The notes under the pieces were generated by a model. That model worked only from the letters and a program-made list of their open reading frames with translations, ran no database searches and had not been told where the DNA came from. A stretch of DNA of 64,000 bases from Symbiobacterium thermophilum IAM 14863 (GTDB lineage: Bacteria > Bacillota > Sulfobacillia > Symbiobacteriales > Symbiobacteriaceae), in the NCBI RefSeq assembly GCF_000009905.1, contig NC_006177.1, positions 682,001 to 746,000 of the forward strand, given 5' to 3'. The translations under genes and the position numbers were made by a program. Positions 51,859-60,527 of this stretch are shown one piece after another (the first letter of the stretch is position 1; every line of letters begins with the position of its first letter).

Positions 51859-53426
51859 TTCGGCTCTCCGGCCACCCGGACCGCCTGAGCCTCCGACAGG
51901 CCCTGGCCGAGGCGCATGTGGTCCGGGAGGTCTGCGACCCATCACCCCTGGTGGTGGTCGCCATCCACCGTCTGCTGATGGCGCTCATCTACCGGGTCTA
52001 CCGGCCGGTGACCCGCGCCGACTGGGCCGCCCTCTGGAACGCGGGGCGCTTTGACCCGGGACCGCTGGACGGCTACGGCGCCTTCTGGATGGACCGCTTT
52101 GAACTGTTCCATCCTGAGCGCCCGTTCTACCAGGTTCCCTTCATCGACGGGGAAAAGGTGCACCCCATCAGCGCTCTGGTGTTGGAGGCCGCATCCGGCA
52201 ACAACCCTACCCTGTTCGACCACGGCCGGGTGGAGGGGGGCGTGGCCTTGCCGCCCGACCGTGCGGCCTGTCATCTGCTGGCCCATCAACTCTTTGCCCT
52301 GGGTGGTGGGGTGAGCAAGCCGTTCAACCGCATGGATGCGCCCCTCACCAAGGGGCTGGTGGTGGAGGCCCTGGACACCAACCTGTTTCGGACGCTGCTG
52401 CTCAACACGCTTCCCCTCGAGGACTGGGAACGGTTGATTCCCCCCACGGATGACGACGCGCCATTCTGGGAGGGGGACGATCCCCCGGAACCGGTGCGGG
52501 AGGGCACTCCGGTGAAGGGGCCGCTCCACTACCTGACGTGGCAGAGCCGCCAGCTTCACCTCTGCACCGACGAGGAGTCCGGTCTGGTGACCGGCTGCCA
52601 GATCCGGCAGCGCTACGCCCTGCCCAAAGACGGCGTCCGCCTGGATCCGGGCAAGGTCTACCAGCAGTCGCCGAAAGAGGGGTTTGTGCCATTTAAGCTC
52701 AACAAGGAGCGGGCGGTCTGGCAGTACACCCATGTCCTGCTGCAGACCAGCGGGCAGGACTACTCGAGGCCGTATCTCACGGACTGGCTGGCCACCATGC
52801 ACCGCTTCCGCAGCCGGTATGGGATTGCGTTTCCGTCCCGCGTGATCCTGGCGGTGACGGGGCTCACCACCGACCCGCAAAAGGCGGCCAAGGTCGAGCT
52901 GTGGCGCCGGGAGCGGCTGCCTCTGCCCATGACCATCTTGGACCAGCCCGAACTGATGGCCGAGGTGGAGGAGATGCTGGCGGAGGCCCGGCGGGTGGAA
53001 GGGCTGCTGAGCCGGACCGCGCAGGCGCTGGTCTGGGCGAGTGCGGAGCGCAAAGCCCTTGGGGATGCGGTCACGTACACCTGGACCGGCAAGCTTCCTC
53101 CGGGGAAGAAGCTGGATCAGGTGAAGGGGCTGGCCAGGAGCCTGGGCATGGTCGCCCGTTACTGGCCACAACTGGAAGAACCGTTCCGCCGGTCTATCGA
53201 GGATCTGGCCGTCAAGTCCGCCGGGGAGGTGCGCAGCGCGTGGCGGGAGGCGGTGATGATGGCTGCCCGGGACGCCTTCCGCTCTGGACGGGACGGACTG
53301 CTGCACACCGAAGCGTCGTTTGAGGTGTTGACCTGCGTGGGCAGCGCCTTCCACGGCAAGCTGTCCCGAATCTTCGCGGCAGCGGGAGAGGAGGAGACCG
53401 AGTCCGATGAAGGGGCCATCGAGTAG
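51816..53426 (+). CDS. casA: Cascade large subunit Cse1/CasA (Cas8e)
   Basis: 536 residues from GTG 51816 with GGAGGAGGAAGAGGA upstream, inside the end of the cas2-cas3 gene. The start FSLWEDPWIPVIRLSGHPDRLSLRQAL is typical of Cse1. PAM-recognition and Cas3-recruiting large-subunit features include the GVSKPFNRMDAPL region, YLTWQSRQLHL, and a C-terminal four-helix bundle (about residues 380-510). In I-E it reads the PAM and recruits Cas3. Here the fused Cas2 would be brought along. Confidence 0.94.
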   Translation: MPRFSLWEDPWIPVIRLSGHPDRLSLRQALAEAHVVREVCDPSPLVVVAIHRLLMALIYRVYRPVTRADWAALWNAGRFDPGPLDGYGAFWMDRFELFHPERPFYQVPFIDGEKVHPISALVLEAASGNNPTLFDHGRVEGGVALPPDRAACHLLAHQLFALGGGVSKPFNRMDAPLTKGLVVEALDTNLFRTLLLNTLPLEDWERLIPPTDDDAPFWEGDDPPEPVREGTPVKGPLHYLTWQSRQLHLCTDEESGLVTGCQIRQRYALPKDGVRLDPGKVYQQSPKEGFVPFKLNKERAVWQYTHVLLQTSGQDYSRPYLTDWLATMHRFRSRYGIAFPSRVILAVTGLTTDPQKAAKVELWRRERLPLPMTILDQPELMAEVEEMLAEARRVEGLLSRTAQALVWASAERKALGDAVTYTWTGKLPPGKKLDQVKGLARSLGMVARYWPQLEEPFRRSIEDLAVKSAGEVRSAWREAVMMAARDAFRSGRDGLLHTEASFEVLTCVGSAFHGKLSRIFAAAGEEETESDEGAIE

Positions 53427-53982
53427 GCAGGTTGAGTTTGCAGGGTGGTTGAGCGGACTCGACGACCGGGGGACGCTGGCCGCCCTCCGCCGGGGGCTGA
53501 TGCTGGAGGAAGAGCAGCTGTTTGAGCTCTTCGGGTATGTGCCTCCGCGTTTCCTGACCGGACTCCGGCCCGGGGAGGAGCGACTGTATCTCATGGTCGC
53601 TGCCCTCTACGCCTACCATCCGGTGAGCTTCGGCGAGGAGGAGCTGGCCGAGCGTAGGCGCAACCTGGGCGAGTCGCTGCGGCGGCTGGCTGAAGAAAAG
53701 GCCCGCCAGCGCGGCGGGCTGGACGAAGGGGAAGAACTGCTGCCCGAATCCCTGAAACGCCGCATGGAGGCGCTTCTGAGCGCACCGAGGGCGGATCTGT
53801 TCGGCCACCTGCGCCAGGTGATCAGCCTCTTGAAGAGTGAGGAGATTCCGGTGGACTGGGCGCAACTTCTCAGCGATCTGCAGCGGTGGGAAGCCCCGGA
53901 CCGCCGCGTCCAGTGGGCCTGGAGCCGATCCTTCTACGTTGGCTACCAGACAGAGGGAGGGGATGAGACCGATGTTCGTTGA
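53407..53982 (+). CDS. casB: Cascade small subunit Cse2/CasB (Cas11)
   Basis: 191 all-helical residues from ATG 53407, overlapping casA by 20 nt. Cse2 traits are TLAALRRGLMLEEEQLFELFGYVPP, LYLMVAALYAYHPV, ESLKRRMEALLSAPRADLFGHLRQVISLLKS in pieces, and the C-terminal VQWAWSRSFY. Two copies line the belly of Cascade and hold the target/non-target strands. Operon position between casA and cas7 confirms the call. Confidence 0.92.
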   Translation: MKGPSSRQVEFAGWLSGLDDRGTLAALRRGLMLEEEQLFELFGYVPPRFLTGLRPGEERLYLMVAALYAYHPVSFGEEELAERRRNLGESLRRLAEEKARQRGGLDEGEELLPESLKRRMEALLSAPRADLFGHLRQVISLLKSEEIPVDWAQLLSDLQRWEAPDRRVQWAWSRSFYVGYQTEGGDETDVR

Positions 53983-55111
53983 GATGCACCTGCTCCAGAA
54001 CTTTGCGCTGTCCAACCTGAACCGGGATGACACCGGGGCGCCGAAGAGCTGCGTCTTCGGCGGCACCCGCCGGGCGCGCATCTCCAGCCAGTGCCTCAAA
54101 CGCGCCGTCCGGACCTATGTGCGGGAGCAAGCCCTGGTTCCGTCTGAGCTGCTGTCCTACCGTACGAAGTGGTTGCAGCGGGAGCTGGCCAACCGGCTTG
54201 CGGCCGGAGGGGTGGAGGCGGAGCAGGCCGGCCAGGTGGCGGCTCGGGCGTTGGAGCTGTTGGAGTTCCGGCTGAAGAACGGTCGGACCGAGTATCTGTT
54301 GATGGTCGGGGAGCGGGAGATCGCCCGCATCGCGGATCTCTGCCGGGAGCACGCCGCGGCCCTCCAGGGCGGGGACGGCGGGCGGAAGAGCAAGAAGGAG
54401 GGGGACAACCTCGCAGGCCTTTTCCTGAAAGCCCTGGATGGGGGCGACGCGGTGGACATCGCCCTCTTTGGCCGGATGATCGCCACCCATCCGGAGAAGA
54501 ACGTGGATGCGGCTGTCCAGATGGCCCACGCCTTCTCGACCAACGCCATTGCCAACGAGTTCGACTTCTACTCGGCGGTGGACGACCTGCAGCAGCAGGA
54601 CGATGACGAAGGGGCCGGGGCCGGCATGCTGGGCACGGTTCTGTACAACAGCTCCTGCTATTACCGGTACGCCAATGTGGACCTCCGGCAGCTGCTCACC
54701 AATCTCGGCGGGGATCCTGACCGGGCGCTCACCGCGGTGCGGGCCTTCCTGCTGGGCATGGTGCATGCCGTCCCTACCGGCAAGCGGACCAATTCGGCGC
54801 CCCAGAATCCTCCGGCGCTCATCATGGCGGTGGTGCGGGAACACGGGTTGTGGTCGCTAGCCAACGCCTTTGTAGTGCCTGTCTCCGGTGCCAGAGGCAA
54901 CCTGATGGAGCTTTCGGCCAAGGAAATGCTGGCTCACTGGAATCAGTTGTCCGAACTCTACGGGCAGGAAGGTGTCCACTACGCCGGACTTGCCACGTAC
55001 CTTTCGAGCGACGCGATTGGTGCGTCAAACGCCGTCGGTATCGCCGTGGAGAAACGGCTGGCCGACCTCGTGGATCGGGTGCTGGCGGAAGTACAGCCGG
55101 CGCTGGCCTGA
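53972..55111 (+). CDS. cas7e: Cascade backbone subunit Cas7/CasC (Cse4)
   Basis: 379 residues. ATG 53972 has GAGGGAGGGG at a suitable distance; ATG 53963 is too close to it. Family motifs are MFVEMHLLQNFALSNLNRDDTGAPKSCVFGG in pieces, RRARISSQCLKRAVR, MATHPEKNVDAAVQMAHAFSTN and the thumb GMLGTVLYNSSCYYRYANVDL. Six copies wrap the crRNA spacer. It overlaps casB by 11 nt. Confidence 0.95.
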   Translation: MFVEMHLLQNFALSNLNRDDTGAPKSCVFGGTRRARISSQCLKRAVRTYVREQALVPSELLSYRTKWLQRELANRLAAGGVEAEQAGQVAARALELLEFRLKNGRTEYLLMVGEREIARIADLCREHAAALQGGDGGRKSKKEGDNLAGLFLKALDGGDAVDIALFGRMIATHPEKNVDAAVQMAHAFSTNAIANEFDFYSAVDDLQQQDDDEGAGAGMLGTVLYNSSCYYRYANVDLRQLLTNLGGDPDRALTAVRAFLLGMVHAVPTGKRTNSAPQNPPALIMAVVREHGLWSLANAFVVPVSGARGNLMELSAKEMLAHWNQLSELYGQEGVHYAGLATYLSSDAIGASNAVGIAVEKRLADLVDRVLAEVQPALA

Positions 55112-55121
55112 GGTGGTGGAT

Positions 55122-55820
55122 ATGTACACGCTGCTCCTGCGACTGGCAGGCCCCATGCAGTCGTGGGGAACCGCCAGCCGGTTTACCGAACGGGATACCG
55201 GGATGGAGCCGTCCAAGTCGGGCGTGATCGGCATTCTGTGCGCTGCCCTGGGCAAGCCGCGGGAGGAGCGGCCGGAAGATGGTGGACGTTGGCCCTCGCT
55301 GGCGGAACTGGCGAGACTGCGGATGGGCGTGCGCATCGACGCGCCGGGCCGAGTTGGCGTGGATTTCCAGACTGCCGGCGGTGGACGATTGGGCACCCGC
55401 CCTTACGGTGTCGCCAAGGCGGATGGGAGCAAGCCAGATTCGGTAATGAGCTGGCGCTACTATCTGGAAGATGCGGCCTTCCTCGTGGGCCTGGAAAGCG
55501 GGAATCGGGCGCTGCTGGAGCGATTGCACGTCGCCCTGCGGGAACCGGTGTGGCCCCTGTACCTGGGCCGGAAGTCCTACGTCCCCTCGTCGCCGATCTT
55601 CCTGCCGGACGGGCTGCGGGAAGGCGGTCTGGAGACGGTGCTGGCGCAGTACCCGCCCTTGGTGGTATCCGGACAGGAGCGGGTGCGGGTGGTGGTCGAC
55701 CAGGCAGAACCATCTGGCGAAGTGCGGATGGATGTGCCGCTCGACTTTGCCCGCCGGTTGTTCGGCATTCGCTATGTGTGCAGTTACTCGATTGACCTGC
55801 CTGACGAGGCCGGGACGTAG
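55122..55820 (+). CDS. cas5e: Cascade subunit Cas5/CasD
   Basis: 232 residues from ATG 55122 (GAGGTGG upstream). Motifs are the RAMP N-terminus YTLLLRLAGPMQSWGTASRF, DTGMEPSKSGVIGILCAALG, and YLGRKSYVPSSPIFLPDGL. It caps the 5' handle of the crRNA in Cascade. It follows cas7 by 10 nt. Confidence 0.95.
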   Translation: MYTLLLRLAGPMQSWGTASRFTERDTGMEPSKSGVIGILCAALGKPREERPEDGGRWPSLAELARLRMGVRIDAPGRVGVDFQTAGGGRLGTRPYGVAKADGSKPDSVMSWRYYLEDAAFLVGLESGNRALLERLHVALREPVWPLYLGRKSYVPSSPIFLPDGLREGGLETVLAQYPPLVVSGQERVRVVVDQAEPSGEVRMDVPLDFARRLFGIRYVCSYSIDLPDEAGT

Positions 55821-55832
55821 GAGGTGGAGCGA

Positions 55833-56507
55833 GTGTATCTTTCTCTCTTACGCCTGAACCCAGCTTCGGCGGCAGTACAGCGCGACCTCCGGGACGTGCA
55901 GGCGCTGCACCAGCGGGTGATGTCGGCCTTTCCCGATGTGCTGGATCCTGAGGTGGAGGCCCGGGCGTACTTCGGGGTTCTGTACCGGCTGGAGCTGAAC
56001 CGGTACAGCGGGCAGGTCCTCCTCTATGTGCAGTCGCGGGTGGAGCCCGACTGGGGGCGGCTCCCTGCCGGTTACTTGACCCCGGCTGATGGATTGCCCA
56101 ATCCTGCGGTCAAGCGGGTGGATGAGGCTTATGCCCGTATCCGGGAGGGGCGAGTGCTCCGATTCCGGTTGCGGGCGAACCCGACGCGCAAGATCGACAC
56201 GAAGTCGGGGCCGAATGGGGAGAAGCGTAACGGCCGGCGCGTGCCGCTGTCCGGGTTGGACGCGCAGCTCGGGTGGATGGAGAGGAAGGCCCGGGAGCAT
56301 GGCTTCGAACTCCTGGAGGCGACGGTGGCCGCCGCCGGGGCCAGTGAACGGGTGCGGAGCTACACCACCGGGCGTACCTTCCAGGGCGTGTTGTTCGAGG
56401 GCCGCCTGGTGGTACGGGATGCGGGGAGGTTCCGGGAGGCGCTGGAACGGGGAATCGGTCCGGGAAAGGCGTACGGCTACGGCCTGTTGTCGGTGGGGCC
56501 GGGTTAG
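55833..56507 (+). CDS. cas6e: crRNA endoribonuclease Cas6e/CasE
   Basis: 224 residues from GTG 55833 (GGAGGTGGAG 7 nt upstream; GTG 55824 lies inside that site). It cleaves repeats at the base of the CCCCAC/GTGGGG stem and stays bound to the 3' handle. The N-terminus MYLSLLRLNP and a His at residue 26 (DVQALHQRVMSAFP), equivalent to the catalytic His20 of the E. coli enzyme, are present. The Gly-rich C-terminus GIGPGKAYGYGLLSVGPG is typical. It is the last gene of the operon. Confidence 0.95.
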   Translation: MYLSLLRLNPASAAVQRDLRDVQALHQRVMSAFPDVLDPEVEARAYFGVLYRLELNRYSGQVLLYVQSRVEPDWGRLPAGYLTPADGLPNPAVKRVDEAYARIREGRVLRFRLRANPTRKIDTKSGPNGEKRNGRRVPLSGLDAQLGWMERKAREHGFELLEATVAAAGASERVRSYTTGRTFQGVLFEGRLVVRDAGRFREALERGIGPGKAYGYGLLSVGPG

Positions 56508-56510
56508 TGG

Positions 56511-56612
56511 TTGTTGAAACGATACTAAAACCCCCCTGCGCCTGGGTCGACCCAGGCGCAGTCGGGTTGAAGACAAAATCCGGGTAACCCCTCGCGGGTG
56601 CCCGGATTTTGT
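56511..56612 (+). promoter_or_regulatory. Leader-like motif and two terminator hairpins after cas6e
   Basis: Just past cas6e, GTTGTTGAAACGATACTAAA and ACCCC (56511-56532) match the core of the CRISPR leader at 39820-39854. A 26-bp perfect palindrome follows (arm CTGCGCCTGGGTC, 56536-56548), then a second long hairpin ACAAAATCCGGG (56573-56584) with CCCGGATTTTGT (56601-56612). The first hairpin probably ends the cas transcript; the second may belong to the IS end. No repeat follows. Confidence 0.55.
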
Positions 56613-56643
56613 TGTACAATGGCAACATAAGCAGTATCTGGCG

Positions 56644-57752
56644 GTGGTGAATGCGGTGCTTCGGGAACATGGACATGCTCAGCGCAAGTATGAGCTCGTG
56701 CTGATCGAAGACTTGGTGCCCCAAGATCATTTGCTCCGGAAGATCCAAGCGATACTTGATACTGACTTCATCCGGGAACGCACGGCCAGGTTCTACAGCG
56801 ACCGGGGGCGACCGGCCATCGATCCAGTAGTGCTGGTGAAGATGGAGCTCATCGCATACCTCTTCGGCATCCGATCGGATCGGCGATTGGTCGAGGAGAT
56901 CCGGGTCAACGTCGCCTACCGCTGGTTCTTGGGGTTGGGGCTTACCGATCCGGTCCCGCACTTCACCACGCCAGGTAAGAACTACAGCCGTCGGTGGAAG
57001 GACTCCGGCCTGTTTGAGGAACTGTTCGACCATGTCGTCAAGCAGGCCATTGATGCCGGATACATCGATGGTCGCATGATCTTCACCGATTCCAGCCACC
57101 TGAAGGCAAACGCCAACAAGCGTCGGATTGCCAAAGAAGGTACGAAAGGCGTTACCCTGGAGGACATCGCCAGAGCCCGGGAACGGCACCTGGCGGCTCG
57201 TCGGGCCGAACGGGAAGAGTGTGCGGCAAATGATGATACGGAGGATGGCTTACTGGCCGCAGTGAACGCTGACCGCGAGGCCCACGGGCTGAAGCCCTTG
57301 CCCGAACGCAAAGAAGACCCGCAGCCGGATCTGTCGGTTGACGAGATGACGGTCAGCCTGACGGACCCGGAAGCGGCGATGCTTCGCCGTGAGGGGAAGC
57401 CTGACGGGTTTCACTACCTGCAGCACCGCACCGTCGATGGTCGCCACGGCTTCATCCTCGACGTGCTCGTCACGTCGGCGGCGATGACCGACGCCCAGGT
57501 TTACCCCACGTGCCTTTCCCGTGTTGACCGGCACGGGCTGAAGGTCGAGAAGGTTGGAGTCGATGCCGGGTACAACACCTTGGAGGTTCTGCACCTGCTG
57601 TCCAAGCGAGGGATTCAGGCTGCGGTAGCGCATCGCCGTCACCCTTCGCCCAAGGAACTGATGGGCAAGTAGCGCTTCAAGTATGACGCTTCACGGGATG
57701 CCTACCGCTGCCCGGCCAAGCAGTGGCTGACGTACGTCACCACCAACCGTGA
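56644..57752 (+). pseudogene. IS1182/IS5-type transposase, stop-interrupted and truncated
   Basis: The frame from GTG 56644 reads as an IS1182-type transposase: KYELVLIEDLVPQDHLLRKI, FYSDRGRPAIDPVVLVKMEL, catalytic-region MIFTDSSHLKANANKRR, LDVLVTSAAMTDAQV and VGVDAGYNTLEVLHLL. An in-frame TAG at 57670-57672 is followed by continued homology in the same frame (RFKYDASRDAYRCPAKQWLT, YVTTNRDG) until about 57752. There it meets the end of a permease gene fragment on the other strand. The C-terminal part and right inverted repeat are missing, so the copy is dead. Confidence 0.85.
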
Positions 57753-58535
57753 CGGCCACCGAGTCCTCCGACCAGGTAGCCGAAGGCGGCGCTCATCCAG
57801 AAGCCCAGCACCGACGTGCCGAGGGCTGCGGCCAGCTGCGGCAGGGTGACATCCCACAACGCCCATGCGGCCAGCAGGGCGCACAGGGTCAGTGCCATGC
57901 CGAGGATCAGCCGTGCGGGCACCTGGGCAAGCACGAAGGTCAGCCGGGTGACGGGAGTGGTGCGCATGAGGCGGAGGATACCTTGCTGGCGCATGGCGAT
58001 GATGGGCATAGCCACGCCGAACAGGCCCAGGGAGGCCAGCGCGTAGACGAGGGCGCCCACCATGCCGTAGCGCAGGGGATCTGCGAAGAAGTCACCGCTG
58101 TCGCTGACGGAGAGGGCGCGGATTCCGGCCGCACGTGCAGCCTCTTCCAGGGCCACCTTGATCGCACGCACGCGGACGTCGCTGCCCACGGGCGTCTCGA
58201 TGACGACGCTGCCAGATGGTGGACGGCAGAAAGACCAGGGCTTCGAACTCGCTGCTTGCCTTGCGACGCATTCCTTCGCCCGCGTCGACCAGTTCAAATG
58301 TGACATTCTGGAGACCTTGAAGTTCCGCTGCCAGGGCGTGTACGGCCTGGGTGGCATCGGCCGGGAGAACGAGTGTGATGAGCCCGTCTTCCTCGTTCAT
58401 CAGGAACGCGATAAATGGGAACACGAGCATGAGAAGCAACGGGGGAACGAAGATGTAGATCATCATCTTGAAATCCCGAAGCAACTCACGCCAGTTGGCC
58501 AGTGCGAGTTGACAAAAGGCTTGCGTGTTGAACAT
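57753..58535 (-). pseudogene. ABC-2 permease, frameshifted and truncated by the IS junction
   Basis: The N-terminal part, from ATG 58535 (FKMMIYIFVPPLLLMLVFPFIAFL, then FELVDAGEGMRRKASSEFEA), breaks frame near 58210. It continues in another frame (SVVIETPVGSDVRVRAIKVA, YGMVGALVYALASLGLFGVA, RTTPVTRLTFVLAQVPARLI, AAALGTSVLGFWMSAAFGYL). The last membrane helix is cut at about 57755-57770 by the transposase remnant. No function can remain. Confidence 0.8.
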
Positions 58536-58990
58536 ATGGCCTCATTCCGCGCCTGTGCCCTCCGCACAAACAGGCGGAACAGGTCCTGCAGCGTGGTCGG
58601 ATCGGTGGGGGAGTTCCTCGCCGTCCGATACAGCGCGGGATCTATGCGGTGCCGGAGCGTCTCACCGCGATGGGCGGTGTGCGCCCGCATGACCTACCGG
58701 CCTGCGGATGGCGTCCCGCAAGCCGCTGCGCCTGCTCTCCCAGCCCGGCCTTTGACTGCGGATGGCCATACGGTTGGCCGCTTCGGTCGGCTGGGTGTGG
58801 GGATCGAGCGCGAAAAACCAACGGTCCACATTCCTCACGGTGCGGCTCAGGCCGACAGCCGTACCCACAGAGTCCAGGCCTGCCTGATCCCGTTCGATGT
58901 TCTCCGCCAGGGCGAATGCGACAGTATAACCACTCAAGAGTCATAATTCGGCTTTTCGGTCGCCCCTCCTTTCTCCCTGGCTTCCGGTGC
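58536..58990. other. 455-bp decayed region, no intact gene
   Basis: On the minus strand, TDPTTLQDLFRLF (about 58570-58610) resembles the C-terminus of an ABC ATPase placed, as expected, just upstream of the permease remnant. Reading frames are broken, and I cannot assign the rest. Confidence 0.35.
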
Positions 58991-58993
58991 TGA

Positions 58994-59077
58994 GGCATCC
59001 CCACGCGCGTGACGCTGAGCCGCGTAACGGAAGTCGTTGCCGTCTACGACACCTCCTCAAAGCGTGAGCGTGAACCC
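58994..59077 (+). CRISPR. Orphan CRISPR-like repeat remnant
   Basis: 58994-59022 contains TCCCCACGCGCGTG and ends CTGAGCCG, matching the array repeat at about 22 of 29 positions, in the same orientation. A weaker candidate, AGCGTGAGCGTGAACCC (59061-59077), is at a 55-nt rather than a 61-nt period. It is probably what is left of a second array on the far side of the cas genes. Confidence 0.55.
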
Positions 59078-59147
59078 AGGATGGGAGTGTGACCCGCACT
59101 CGCGCACGCACCGGTTGGGGCCAGACTCAATCGGCGCGGAAACAGGT

Positions 59148-59186
59148 CACCCCGGCGGAGAAGCCCTTGCCTTCCCCGCCGGGGTG
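59148..59186 (-). terminator. Hairpin downstream of the riboflavin kinase gene
   Basis: CACCCCGGCGG (59148-59158) pairs with CCGCCGGGGTG (59176-59186), about 80 nt past the minus-strand stop at 59267. The interval 59078-59266 has no gene. Confidence 0.5.
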
Positions 59187-59266
59187 TCTGCTGCACGGTT
59201 GCGTTCACGTTGGCCTTGCACGCTTTTCACGTGTGCCCAGGAATGCAGGGCGTTGTCCGTGACACG

Positions 59267-59749
59267 TCACTGTCGGGATGGGCGCGATGTTGCCCAATCG
59301 GAGCGTGCCCTGCTGGAGTCTGCAGCGATCCACTTCTGCGCAGGAGCGTTGTCCCCGATCGTGATGACGATCTCGTCCCCATCGCGCAGTTCCAGCGCCT
59401 CACGCAACCGCACCGGTGCCAGAAACTCCACCTGCGCGGGGTTGTACCCGTACACCATGGGTCGGAGCAAAACTACCGGATGCGACCGGACGCCCCTGGC
59501 AACATGGGCCGGAAGGACGAGCGAACAGCAGATGTCCTCCGCAGGAGGGACCAACACGGTGCCGGCCGTGAGCAGCAACCGGTCAAGTTCCTGCCGATCG
59601 CCCTCAGCTATCGCGTTCAGCGTCCCCGGCACCGGTTTGAAGCCAAAGAGCCGCTCGATGGCCGCCCGGAACCAGTCCAGCGTCGTCCACCGGGCAGCGA
59701 CGCCCAGGCCGGAGACCACCCGGCCCGTCCATCGGATTTGAGTACCCAT
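59267..59749 (-). CDS. CTP-dependent riboflavin kinase (DUF120/RibK family)
   Basis: 160 residues from ATG 59749 (GGGAGG 9 nt upstream). RibK-family motifs are WTGRVVSGLGVAARW at the N-terminus, LFGFKPVPGTLNAIAEG, MVYGYNPAQVEFLAPVRLRE and LELRDGDEIVITIGD. RibK phosphorylates riboflavin to FMN using CTP and is mainly archaeal; bacteria normally use RibF. The last 15 residues (RARSDWATSRPSRQ) look like read-through sequence. It is on the same strand as, and 214 nt after, a riboflavin-type ECF S component, supporting a flavin role. No RFN riboswitch was recognised. Confidence 0.82.
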   Translation of the reverse strand: MGTQIRWTGRVVSGLGVAARWTTLDWFRAAIERLFGFKPVPGTLNAIAEGDRQELDRLLLTAGTVLVPPAEDICCSLVLPAHVARGVRSHPVVLLRPMVYGYNPAQVEFLAPVRLREALELRDGDEIVITIGDNAPAQKWIAADSSRARSDWATSRPSRQ

Positions 59750-59963
59750 GTCGTTGCGCCTCCCTTGGCCGGATGCCGGCAGCCCTCCCAGGGTGAGCCC
59801 CAGGGCGCGGGCGGGTTGCACGCCCGGACCTGGTCACCGCATGCATGTCCACGCTCCTGCCCGGAATCAGACGCCGGGTGCCAGCCGACGGTGCGGACGC
59901 GTGTTCCGCGATCGGGGTTTCGCGTCGGGACCCGCGCCGACGCGGTTGGTTGGAGCTGGCTCT

Positions 59964-60527
59964 TTACTCCGCCCGGGAAGACCGTCCTGTCCAGACGCTT
60001 ACGCCTGTGTCCACCAGCAGCGCGGCCACACCGTTGAGCCCGCCCTTGATCAGGTTGAAAGGCACCACCACCGGCAGGATCATCGCCAGGGCCGTCTGCA
60101 GGTCGCCGAAGAACAGCGGCCCGAGGATCAGCGTCAGGGCGACCTCGGCGAGGGTGTAGACGACCACTCCGGCCACGACGCTGACGACCTTGCCTCTCCC
60201 GCGCGCGGCCACCCGCTGGTAGACCACGGCGGCCGTCAGCCCCAGCGCGGCGCTGCCGACGAACCGGCTGGTCATGCCGATGAGACCTCCGCTGCCGGTC
60301 AGCCCCATGACCACCGCCACCGCGGCCGAGATGCCCGTCACCCAGAGCGGCGAGAGCCGGAAGGCGGCGAGAAGCAGGGGCACATCGCTGGGTTCGTAGA
60401 TCAGGTACGGCGCCGCGGGAAGCAACGGGAAACGGATGACCAGCGCCAGGACCACCGCCAGGGCCGACAGAACCCCGGAGGTGGCAACCTGGCGCACGAC
60501 CTTTGCAGACTCGGGTACAGCCGACAT
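59964..60527 (-). CDS. ECF transporter S component, riboflavin type (RibU-like)
   Basis: 187 residues from ATG 60527, 8 nt after AAGGAGG; GTG 60533 is too close. Five to six hydrophobic helices (VLSALAVVLALVIRFPLLP, LWVTGISAAVAVVMG and VVSVVAGVVVYTLAEVALTL) and YLIYEPSDVPLLLAAFRL resemble the RibU DPSDxP region. Such proteins bind the vitamin and work with a shared EcfAAT module, which is not in this window. The downstream riboflavin kinase would trap the imported vitamin as FMN. Confidence 0.78.
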   Translation of the reverse strand: MSAVPESAKVVRQVATSGVLSALAVVLALVIRFPLLPAAPYLIYEPSDVPLLLAAFRLSPLWVTGISAAVAVVMGLTGSGGLIGMTSRFVGSAALGLTAAVVYQRVAARGRGKVVSVVAGVVVYTLAEVALTLILGPLFFGDLQTALAMILPVVVPFNLIKGGLNGVAALLVDTGVSVWTGRSSRAE

